From the NCBI GenBank assembly GCA_947591175.1, contig CANQDB010000025.1, positions 1 to 14,895 on the forward strand: a stretch of DNA of 14,895 bases, given 5' to 3'. Within the stretch, counting starts at the first letter, position 1. Each line of letters opens with the position of its first letter. The position numbers were made by a program, and so were the translations under genes. Shown here in pieces: positions 6,671 through 13,122 of this stretch. The notes beneath the pieces were generated by a model. That model had not been told where the DNA came from. It did not search any database and saw only the letters and a list, made by a program, of their open reading frames with translations. This stretch comes from an uncultured Bacilli bacterium. GTDB taxonomy: Bacteria; Bacillota_I; Bacilli_A; RF39; UBA660.

Positions 6671-6992
6671 ATTCATCTTTATCGTATACTATTTTTTCTA
6701 ATTGTGATAGTCGACGCAAAATATCTACATTAGTAACCGTTTCTTCCTTGCCTTTTGCAATTTCAAAACTTGCTTTAAGATTACGTACTTCTTGTTTCAA
6801 ATCACTAATTTCACTTAACAGTTCACTTTTTTCTTGTTCCAAATCACGAATGATTTTTTCGAACTGTTCGTAATCTCCAATAATCAAATCTAAAAATTGA
6901 TCGACTTCCTTTAAGCGATATCCACGCGTATCAATTTTAAACTCTTTTTCCAAAATATCTTGCGGAGTTAAATTAATCTTATTTTGATACAT
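6669..6992 (-). CDS. gpsB: Cell division protein GpsB (DivIVA family)
   Basis: A 107-residue cytoplasmic adaptor that binds the short tails of class A PBPs and shuttles between septum and side wall. The DivIVA-type membrane-binding head is clear: NLTPQDILEKEFKIDTRGY (7-25) followed by KEVDQFLDLIIGDYE (28-42). A coiled coil (45-80) and the C-terminal trimerisation segment NVDILRRLSQLEKIVY (88-103) follow; this last block is diagnostic for GpsB against DivIVA. Length is normal. The ATG follows AGGTGA. The gene has its own extended -10 promoter (7023-7051). The PBP1 it would serve lies on the opposite strand about 2.3 kb away, with a long basic cytoplasmic tail. Confidence 0.95.
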   Translation of the reverse strand: MYQNKINLTPQDILEKEFKIDTRGYRLKEVDQFLDLIIGDYEQFEKIIRDLEQEKSELLSEISDLKQEVRNLKASFEIAKGKEETVTNVDILRRLSQLEKIVYDKDE

Positions 6993-7022
6993 ATCACTTT
7001 CACCTATCCCTTATACACTTCT

Positions 7023-7051
7023 ATTATCACAGAAAAAGGGTATTTTGTCAA
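7023..7051 (-). promoter_or_regulatory. gpsB promoter
   Basis: Perfect TTGACA (-35, 7051-7046) and GATAAT (-10, 7028-7023) with a 17-bp spacer and an extended TGn before the -10, on the minus strand. The transcript would also carry rnpB. Confidence 0.75.
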
Positions 7052-7070
7052 TGGAGCCAAAATAGTTATA

Positions 7071-7706
7071 TTACAAAGCCTTAACTTTAGATTTTCCTTC
7101 TTCGTAAGAAGCAACTGGAATATCCAAATTTTCTTTACGATACCGATTTAATAAGCCACCAGTAACTATACCAACCAAATGAAGACGTTGGTTTTCCAAG
7201 TCTGTTTTTTCCTCATAGACCTTCCTCTTTTGATTCCGTAAAACAGACAAATCTTTTTGTTCCCTAGCAACATCTTCCTTTAATTCACTTATTTTAGCAT
7301 CATAATCTATATTAGAAGAACGAACTATCTTTTTTGTCTCCTTACGAGCCTTGTGTGTAACTACGGGAATCATAGCTAAAGAAAGAGTCCCAAAAACAGA
7401 ACACGCAACACCAGAACTGATAACCCAAAAAGAATCCATTCCCGTGAACCATAAATAATTAAAAGGTACAGCCAAGGAAAGAGCAGCAATACTTATAAGA
7501 GGCATCAAGCGATAACTTTTAAGCTCTTGAACCGCCATTTGATATTTCATCTTACTTTCAATGAGATTAGCCGTTTCTACAGTCTTTTTATTGATTTCTT
7601 TTTCCGTTTGAGATAACTTTTCTCTAAGTTCTTGATATTCTTTATTCTTTTCGTCTAAAAGAGTATTTAAGTTAGCTAACTCTTTTTGAAATTCCTTAAA
7701 TAACAT
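7071..7706 (-). CDS. Unknown protein: coiled coil, two-helix membrane hairpin, coiled coil (paralogue A)
   Basis: I do not recognise a family. The product has 211 residues: a charged coiled coil (about 5-62), two membrane helices (about 67-87 and 94-116) with a loop of only six or seven residues, and a second coiled coil (about 118-175), ending in a basic tail. Both coiled coils should lie on the same side of the membrane, presumably cytoplasmic, so they could pack together or tether a partner. The start is ATG at 7706 with GGAGG nine bases upstream; an in-frame TTG at 7721 would contain the RBS. The adjacent gene at 7767-8369 has the same layout and a similar block after the second helix (PxxxHKxxKEEAK-like), so the two look like diverged duplicates. 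It has its own predicted promoter at 7731-7759. It lies behind gpsB's promoter on the same strand. Confidence 0.8.
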   Translation of the reverse strand: MLFKEFQKELANLNTLLDEKNKEYQELREKLSQTEKEINKKTVETANLIESKMKYQMAVQELKSYRLMPLISIAALSLAVPFNYLWFTGMDSFWVISSGVACSVFGTLSLAMIPVVTHKARKETKKIVRSSNIDYDAKISELKEDVAREQKDLSVLRNQKRKVYEEKTDLENQRLHLVGIVTGGLLNRYRKENLDIPVASYEEGKSKVKAL

Positions 7707-7730
7707 AATCAAAACCTCCAAGTAAAACTT

Positions 7731-7759
7731 ATTCTAATTAAAAATGCCTTTCAAGTCAA
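7731..7759 (-). promoter_or_regulatory. Predicted promoter of coiled-coil gene A
   Basis: TTGACT (-35, 7759-7754) and TAGAAT (-10, 7736-7731) with a 17-bp spacer on the minus strand, just after the stop of gene B. The resulting leader would be only about 20 bases. Confidence 0.55.
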
Positions 7760-7766
7760 GAATGCT

Positions 7767-8369
7767 CTACTTTTTTATTTTCACTTTTTGTTTTTCTACA
7801 TCATTTTCTTTAAGCAAGTTATCATCAGTCAAAGCGACAATATTTTTCAAGCGAATAGTTTCACGAATATCTCTTTGTTTCTGTATCAATTTTTCCTTTT
7901 GACTATCTAAAATCGTGTAACGTGCATCCAATTCTTCGATTTTACTATCTAAATCTTGAACTGAATATTCATCCTGTTGACCTTTATAATTCTTTAATGT
8001 TTGTTTAGCCTCTTCCTTTTCTTTATGGTAAATAAGAGGAAACAAAGTGACACTTGAAACCCCCACCACTGTAAAAACAACTGGAATAAAAGACCAAGTT
8101 AAAATAGGTACAATAATACCAATTACCTTCACCAAAGAAGAAAGAAGTCCTAGAGCCAAACAAGACCATCCTTCTTTAATAAGTAAAGAATAGATCTCCA
8201 TAAAATCCTTAGCATCTTTTAAATCTGTTTCTTTTTTTACTAGAGATTCCCTAAGAGTAACATATTGACTTCTATTATCAATAACCTTATCCAACTTATC
8301 CATAACAACTTTCAAATCTTCCTTGGCTTGAACTAATTCTTGTTTTAAAGTTACCATTTCAGTATTCAT
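7767..8369 (-). CDS. Unknown protein: coiled coil, two-helix membrane hairpin, coiled coil (paralogue B)
   Basis: A 200-residue protein of unknown family with the same plan as its downstream neighbour: an N-terminal coiled coil (about 1-58), two membrane helices (about 69-90 and 93-113) joined by a very tight turn, and a charged coiled coil (about 116-172) with a very lysine-rich C-terminal end. Just after the second helix, PLIYHKEKEEAKQTL resembles PVVTHKARKETKKIV of gene A, the best-conserved block between the two. The start is ATG at 8369 with GGGAGG ten bases upstream; a TTG start ten codons earlier is rejected because it includes the RBS. Its own promoter is predicted at 8405-8434. No catalytic motif, signal peptide or Cys/His cluster is seen. 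A structural or scaffold role at the membrane is only a guess. Confidence 0.8.
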   Translation of the reverse strand: MNTEMVTLKQELVQAKEDLKVVMDKLDKVIDNRSQYVTLRESLVKKETDLKDAKDFMEIYSLLIKEGWSCLALGLLSSLVKVIGIIVPILTWSFIPVVFTVVGVSSVTLFPLIYHKEKEEAKQTLKNYKGQQDEYSVQDLDSKIEELDARYTILDSQKEKLIQKQRDIRETIRLKNIVALTDDNLLKENDVEKQKVKIKK

Positions 8370-8404
8370 TATTTCAAAACCTCCCACTAAAAAAAGCAAA
8401 AAAT

Positions 8405-8434
8405 ATTATAAATCAAAAAGAACCTTCATCACAA
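8405..8434 (-). promoter_or_regulatory. Predicted promoter of coiled-coil gene B
   Basis: TTGTGA (-35, 8434-8429) and a perfect TATAAT (-10, 8410-8405) with an 18-bp spacer, placed right after the stop of the 43-codon gene on the minus strand. Confidence 0.5.
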
Positions 8435-8440
8435 GTCCTT

Positions 8441-8572
8441 TCAAGAGTACAACTTACTTTTTTCTTTCTCACGTCTAAGCCTACGGCATTGGTGAGCCCG
8501 AAACTCTAAATCGATTAGCCGAACGTGTCTTTGCATAATACGAAATAACTCTAAAACATTTTCTTGTCTCAT
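8441..8572 (-). CDS. Small basic protein, 43 residues, unknown
   Basis: The ATG at 8572 is preceded by a perfect AGGAGG (8587-8582) at nine bases, which is the main reason to call it real. The product starts MRQENVLELFRIMQRHVRLI and continues as one likely amphipathic helix. It is rich in Arg, Lys and Glu, and the C-terminal third is strongly basic (CRRLRREKEKSK). There is no membrane segment or signal peptide. A longer reading of the same frame to a TTG at 8644 lacks an RBS and is not used. It stands first before the two coiled-coil membrane genes and is divergent from recU. It could be a regulator, an RNA- or membrane-binding peptide, or a partner of the coiled-coil proteins; nothing in the sequence decides this. 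Confidence 0.6.
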   Translation of the reverse strand: MRQENVLELFRIMQRHVRLIDLEFRAHQCRRLRREKEKSKLYS

Positions 8573-8616
8573 TATAATTAGCCTCCTAAAACAAGAATAA
8601 AACTTTTTCTTTATCC

Positions 8617-8644
8617 TGTATAGACTTTCGACAAAAGAAGCCAA
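8617..8644 (-). promoter_or_regulatory. Possible promoter of the small basic gene
   Basis: TTGGCT (-35, 8644-8639) and TATACA (-10, 8622-8617) with a 16-bp spacer on the minus strand. Both boxes match only four of six positions, so this is tentative. Confidence 0.35.
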
Positions 8645-8659
8645 AACTCGACGATTTTT

Positions 8660-8691
8660 CTATAGTAAAAAAGAATAATCTATAGTATAAT
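8660..8691 (+). promoter_or_regulatory. Possible recU promoter with two CTATAGTA repeats
   Basis: A perfect TATAAT (8686-8691) lies 17 bases before the recU ATG, but no good -35 box precedes it. CTATAGTA occurs twice (8660-8667 and 8680-8687), exactly 20 bp apart; each contains the palindrome CTATAG. A bound activator or repressor would fit, but the AT-rich context makes chance possible. Confidence 0.4.
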
Positions 8692-8708
8692 AAGGTATAG
8701 GTGATAAC

Positions 8709-9278
8709 ATGAACTATCCGAAGGGCACCGCTATAAAAGAAAGACCGCACAACAAAAGCGATATCAACTATGCTAATCGTGGTATGAACTTAGAACATGA
8801 CTTAAATATCACTAACGAATATTACCGTGATCAAGATATCGCTCACATATATAAAAAGCCAACCCCTATTAAGATAGGAAAAGTAAATTATGACACCATG
8901 AAAATAACCGAAGCTTTTTTTGAATCACCATCAACTACTGATTACAACGGAATCTACCAAGGAAAATACATCGATTTTGAAGCTAAAGAAACAAATATTA
9001 AGACTTCGTTTCCAATTAAAAATATTCATGCTCATCAATTAAAGCACATGGAAGCAATAGTAAGGCACAAGGGAATATGTTTCTTAATCGTTCGCTTCAA
9101 CAAGCAAAACGAAACCTATCTCCTTTTTGCCAAAGATTTGTTAGATTTCATTAAAGATACTAAGAAGTCATCTATCCCTCATGAATATTTCGTTCAAAAA
9201 GGATACTTGATTGAAGAAAAATATCATCCCAGAGTAGATTATCTAAAAATAATAAAAGAATTTGGAGGTGCTAAATAA
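8709..9278 (+). CDS. recU: Holliday junction resolvase RecU
   Basis: A 189-residue endonuclease that cuts four-way junctions in recombination and chromosome segregation; the Firmicute counterpart of RuvC. Family blocks are clear: ANRGMNLEHDLNITNEYY (22-39), KPTPIKIGKV (50-59), the catalytic stretch STTDYNGIYQGKYIDFEAKET (75-95) and NIHAHQLKHM (105-114). The metal-binding and catalytic residues are D78, E91 and K93. The ATG follows AGGTGATAAC. The stop overlaps the next gene's start (TAATG), so recU and the PBP are translationally coupled, the same recU-ponA pair as in Bacillus. Confidence 0.96.
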   Translation: MNYPKGTAIKERPHNKSDINYANRGMNLEHDLNITNEYYRDQDIAHIYKKPTPIKIGKVNYDTMKITEAFFESPSTTDYNGIYQGKYIDFEAKETNIKTSFPIKNIHAHQLKHMEAIVRHKGICFLIVRFNKQNETYLLFAKDLLDFIKDTKKSSIPHEYFVQKGYLIEEKYHPRVDYLKIIKEFGGAK

Positions 9279-12235
9279 TGGCACAAAAAAAAGAAAATAT
9301 CAAAGGTTCAAATAAAATTCCCGAAAAAAAGAAAGTAAAAGAGATAAAAGAGGCAAAGGAAGAAACTATTGAAATGAAAAAAGTAAAAGCAGCCCCTAAA
9401 AAGGTTGAAGTAAAAGGAAAACACACTCCACCAAAAAAAGCCAAAATCGATAGTACGACTATTCAAATATTATTAGGCCTTTTTGTAATTCTTACCCTCG
9501 TTAGTTTCTTTACGATGGGGCTAATTACTACTCTAGTTATGGATGTTGGTATAATCCTAATCATCCTCATCTCAATGGGCCTAAAGAAATTAAATTTGAG
9601 TCCTCGAAAGCGAAAAGTTTTAAATATAATTGCAATCTTTTTCTTAACGCTTTGTATATTAGCTTCCGTGGCAGTCGGAGGATTACTAGTCTATGTAGTC
9701 GCGACTGCTCCAGAATTTAATCCTGACAATTTAAGGAATAAAGAATCAAGTATTATTTATAGTGCTAGTGATAACGAAATTGCCCGCCTTGGAATCGAAC
9801 TACGTGAAAATGTTAAATATGAAGATTTGCCTCAAGTCTTCATCGATGCTTTAGTTGCCACCGAAGACTCGAGATTCTTCCAACATAATGGATTCGATGC
9901 TCCTCGTTTCTTAAAAGCAACAGTTCAACAGTTACTGGGAAAAGATGATGCGGGAGGAGCATCTACTCTATCCATGCAAGTAGTAAAAAATAGTTATACT
10001 TCAACGACAAGTAAAGGAATTCAAGGTATTATCCGTAAATTCACTGATATCTACTTGTCAGTATTCAAACTTGAAAAAGAATATTCGAAAGAAAAAATTA
10101 TCGAGTTCTATGTCAATAACCACCCATTAGGTGGAACCGTATACGGAGTTGAAGAAGCGGCTCAAACCTACTTTGGTAAAAGTATCCGTGATGTCAACTT
10201 AGCTGAAGCTGCAACACTTGTCGGTATGTTTAAAGCCCCAACTTCTTATAATCCAATTACCCATCCTGACAATGCTGAATCTAGACGTGCGACCGTCTTA
10301 AATTTAATGGTTCGTCATGGCTATATTTCTAAAGAAGAAGCCGAAATTGCTGATAGTATTCCTGTTGATAGTTTAATAGTTAGAGATAGAATGACTGAAG
10401 ATCAATTTGAGTTCCAAGCTTTTATCGACCTTGTCTTAGATGAATTAAATACCAAATATGAAATCAGTTTTACTGAAACTCCAGTGCTAATTTATACAAC
10501 TCTCGACGAAGCTAAGCAACGTGAAATCAATGCTATCTTTGATGGAACTTCAAGCCGCTATCAATGGATTAACGAAAATGCTCAAGGTGGTGTTGGAGTA
10601 GTCGAAAACTCAACTGGCAAATTAGTTGCAGTTGGAGGCGGAAGAAAAAGAACAGGTAAAAGAGGATTCAGTTTTGCAACAGCTATCAGACAAATAGGAT
10701 CAACCGCAAAACCACTATTCGATTATGGACCTGGAATTGAATACAACAACTGGTCAACTTACGAACAGTTTGTCGACGAACCATGGAGTTATACGAGTGG
10801 TACAAGTATTAATAACTCAGACTTATCTTATATGGGTCAAATGAGTTTAAGAACTGCTCTCGCCTTATCGCGTAACATTCCAGCAGTCAAAGCTTTCCAA
10901 AGTTTAGATAAAAATTTAATTACTAACTTCGTTACAAGTCTAGGAATTACTCCAGATGAAGGATATTTACATGAAGCTCATGCACTAGGTGCCTTCAAAG
11001 GAGCATCACCTATTCAAATGGCTGGAGCCTATGCAGCTTTTGCAAGTGGAGGTTACTACACAGAACCTTATACAATTACGAAAATCGTCTATCGTTCAAC
11101 CGGTGAAGAAGTACCGATGAAAAATGAAAGAACTCAAGTTATGAGTGATGCTACTGCTTTCATGATTACTGATTGCTTAAAGACAGCCGTTAATTCAGGA
11201 ATATCTGATGGTGCTAAGGTCGATGGTGTCGTGGTAGCAGCAAAAACCGGAACATCTAGTTTCACCGATGACACTAAAAGAAAATATTCTCTACCAGATA
11301 ACGCAATAAATGATGCTTGGATTGTTGGATATGACCCTGATTATACTATTGGAATGTGGTACGGTTATGAAGATATCGAACATGGTTATAGCACTAACAT
11401 TACAGCCGTTAGAGAAAGAAGTAGATTATTTAAAGCCTTAGGAAACATTGTTTTCAGTAAGAGTGGTAAAGATTTCGTAGCACCTGAGAGTGTCGTTCAA
11501 TCAGCAGTCGAAATAGGAAGTAATCCTGCTCTATTGCCAAGTGAAAACACACCACAAGATCAAATAACATACGAATACTTCAAAGCTGGAACTGAACCAA
11601 CAGAAGTATCAACTAGATATCAAAGACTTGAAAGTGTAACTAACTTAAATGCTTCATACGATGAAAAAAATAATAAAGTTACTCTTACTTGGAATGCAGT
11701 TTCGAGAATCCCAAGTGGTAACACAAGTTATGGTGACTTCGGTTATAACGTATACTTTGGAGATACTCTATTAGGATTTACGACCGATACAAAATTCACC
11801 TTTACAACTGCTGATCCAGACGGAACTTATAGTGTATGTTCTGCTTTCCAAAATTATAATGGCAACCAAAGTATTCCTGTTACAGTCACCATTAAAACAG
11901 ATAAACCAACTTCAACACCAGGTGAAAGTACAGGAACAACTTATCGAGTTTCATTAAAAGGAAATCAATATGTAACTCTTAAAGTAGGAGACACTTTCAC
12001 TGATACTGATCCACCACTTAGCATCATCGATAGTACCGCTAAAAAAGATATTTACGAAGAAGTTAAAAAAGCTAATGGAATTACCATTACTATCCAAGAT
12101 AAAGATGAAAAAACTGTCGATAAAATAGATACAAGCAAAGCAAATGTGTACACCATTACATATACAGTCAAATATAAAACGATAAATACAAAAGTTGTAA
12201 GAACTGTCACAATAGAAGAAAAGGATGCCGAATAA
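9278..12235 (+). CDS. ponA: Class A penicillin-binding protein 1 with extra C-terminal domains
   Basis: A 985-residue bifunctional peptidoglycan synthase. In order: a Lys/Glu-rich cytoplasmic tail (1-60), three hydrophobic segments (about 63-81, 83-102, 114-141) where one is usual, a GT51 glycosyltransferase domain (about 150-330), a transpeptidase domain (about 435-725), an FN3-like domain (about 785-873) and a DUF5011/bacterial Ig-like domain (about 888-981). GT51 motifs are ATEDSRFFQHNG with catalytic E196, GGASTLSMQVVKN (227-238) and EYSKEKIIEFYVNN (268-281). The position that is Glu in the usual RKxxE motif is Asp here (RKFTD, D257). Transpeptidase motifs are complete: S475-TAK, S531-RN and KTG at 656-658. 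The RBS is GGAGGTG inside the end of recU. The tail is a plausible GpsB partner. Gene symbol by synteny with recU. Confidence 0.95.
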   Translation: MAQKKENIKGSNKIPEKKKVKEIKEAKEETIEMKKVKAAPKKVEVKGKHTPPKKAKIDSTTIQILLGLFVILTLVSFFTMGLITTLVMDVGIILIILISMGLKKLNLSPRKRKVLNIIAIFFLTLCILASVAVGGLLVYVVATAPEFNPDNLRNKESSIIYSASDNEIARLGIELRENVKYEDLPQVFIDALVATEDSRFFQHNGFDAPRFLKATVQQLLGKDDAGGASTLSMQVVKNSYTSTTSKGIQGIIRKFTDIYLSVFKLEKEYSKEKIIEFYVNNHPLGGTVYGVEEAAQTYFGKSIRDVNLAEAATLVGMFKAPTSYNPITHPDNAESRRATVLNLMVRHGYISKEEAEIADSIPVDSLIVRDRMTEDQFEFQAFIDLVLDELNTKYEISFTETPVLIYTTLDEAKQREINAIFDGTSSRYQWINENAQGGVGVVENSTGKLVAVGGGRKRTGKRGFSFATAIRQIGSTAKPLFDYGPGIEYNNWSTYEQFVDEPWSYTSGTSINNSDLSYMGQMSLRTALALSRNIPAVKAFQSLDKNLITNFVTSLGITPDEGYLHEAHALGAFKGASPIQMAGAYAAFASGGYYTEPYTITKIVYRSTGEEVPMKNERTQVMSDATAFMITDCLKTAVNSGISDGAKVDGVVVAAKTGTSSFTDDTKRKYSLPDNAINDAWIVGYDPDYTIGMWYGYEDIEHGYSTNITAVRERSRLFKALGNIVFSKSGKDFVAPESVVQSAVEIGSNPALLPSENTPQDQITYEYFKAGTEPTEVSTRYQRLESVTNLNASYDEKNNKVTLTWNAVSRIPSGNTSYGDFGYNVYFGDTLLGFTTDTKFTFTTADPDGTYSVCSAFQNYNGNQSIPVTVTIKTDKPTSTPGESTGTTYRVSLKGNQYVTLKVGDTFTDTDPPLSIIDSTAKKDIYEEVKKANGITITIQDKDEKTVDKIDTSKANVYTITYTVKYKTINTKVVRTVTIEEKDAE

Positions 12236-12250
12236 GCACCCTTTTTCTTA
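12217..12250. terminator. Bidirectional terminator between PBP1 and the ZIP gene
   Basis: AAAAGGaTGC and GCAcCCTTTTT form a hairpin containing the last codons and stop of PBP1, followed by T-runs in both directions. On the minus strand the single mismatch becomes a G-U wobble, so it is stronger there, where it ends the ZIP gene. The two convergent genes are 12 bases apart. Confidence 0.75.
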
Positions 12251-13012
12251 GGCAAATAATAAATGATTTAAAAACATAACGAGAACTCCTATTCCAAAAC
12301 AGATAAAAGTTAATCTTTTTTTATCATAAGAACTGGAAGTTGGCAACAACTCATAAAACGAAATATGACTCATAATTCCCGCAATAAATGCCAAGAGCAA
12401 GCCCATAATAAAGTCATTAATGAAAGGACTTAGAAACAAATACGCAAGAAATGCCCCAAATGGCTCTGATATTCCCGAAATAAAAGTATAAAGAAAAGCT
12501 CGCATTTTACTTCCAGTTGCATAGTAAATTGGAACACTAATACTTATTCCTTCAGGGATATTATGTAAAGCAATAGCAATTGCTAGCGTTAAACCTAAAG
12601 AGACATTGGCATTTGTCGTCATAAAAGTAGCAATACCTTCTGGAACATTATGTAAAATAATAGCCAACATACTAATCAATCCGACTCGATATAATTTCTT
12701 ACCGTGAGAATCAGTAATCATCGTATTATCAGGCAAGTACTTATCGATTAACATTGAAAATATTACCCCACAAGTAAAAGCAATTGCACAAAATAATAGG
12801 GCTGGAAAAATAAAATAATAAGACCTTAAGAGTCCATAACTAGAAGGAAGTAAATCAGTAATAGACACGCATAACATTACACCTGCTGCAAACCCTAATG
12901 AACCGATTAAAACGCCCTTTTTTTGGTTCTTAAAAAAGAGAAATAGACAGCCGATTAATGTCGATAATCCTGCCAGTCCACTTACTACAAAACTATAAGT
13001 CGTAGTACTCAT
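12248..13012 (-). CDS. ZIP-family divalent metal transporter
   Basis: A 254-residue membrane protein with about eight helices. ZIP-family metal-site motifs are both present: HNVPEG in helix 4 (121-126) and HNIPEG in helix 5 (150-155). SEPFGA (182-187) and a late GIMSHISFYELLP segment (212-224) also match the ZupT/GufA-like branch. Such proteins usually import zinc and other divalent cations, though direction and metal cannot be read from sequence. The start is ATG at 13012 with GGTGA upstream; a TTG four codons earlier overlaps the RBS. The long loop between helices 3 and 4 (about 91-110) carries only one His, less His-rich than many ZIP proteins. The gene is divergent from a small secreted protein gene, with 110 bases between. 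Confidence 0.9.
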   Translation of the reverse strand: MSTTTYSFVVSGLAGLSTLIGCLFLFFKNQKKGVLIGSLGFAAGVMLCVSITDLLPSSYGLLRSYYFIFPALLFCAIAFTCGVIFSMLIDKYLPDNTMITDSHGKKLYRVGLISMLAIILHNVPEGIATFMTTNANVSLGLTLAIAIALHNIPEGISISVPIYYATGSKMRAFLYTFISGISEPFGAFLAYLFLSPFINDFIMGLLLAFIAGIMSHISFYELLPTSSSYDKKRLTFICFGIGVLVMFLNHLLFA

Positions 13013-13060
13013 GATATTCACCAATACAATTTATGAAGAAAAGAACAAAATTAGGACACA

Positions 13061-13066
13061 TATAAT
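13061..13066 (+). promoter_or_regulatory. Candidate -10 box for the small secreted protein
   Basis: A perfect TATAAT about 57 bases before the start codon; no convincing -35 is seen. If used, the leader RNA would be about 50 bases and would include the hairpin at 13086-13120. Confidence 0.4.
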
Positions 13067-13085
13067 CCAACAAAATAATCATAAC

Positions 13086-13120
13086 CATTTCCTTAGCGAA
13101 TAAAATTTACTAAGGAAGTG
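13086..13120 (+). promoter_or_regulatory. Hairpin that buries the ribosome binding site
   Basis: CATTTCCTTAG (13086-13096) pairs with CTAAGGAAGTG (13110-13120) over 11 bp with one G-U wobble and a 13-base loop. The 3' arm contains the whole Shine-Dalgarno sequence AAGGAAG, two bases before the start codon of the next gene. As RNA this could restrain translation; as DNA the repeat could instead be a protein-binding site between two divergent genes. Confidence 0.55.
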
Positions 13121-13122
13121 AA

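Noticed and set aside
6658..6873. Plus-strand open frame opposite gpsB
   Set aside because: Serine- and leucine-rich mirror of a coiled-coil gene; gpsB on the other strand is certain.
12052..12255. Minus-strand open frame opposite the end of PBP1
   Set aside because: Hydrophobic-looking translation of the reverse of a beta-rich domain, overlapping the shared terminator; no RBS.
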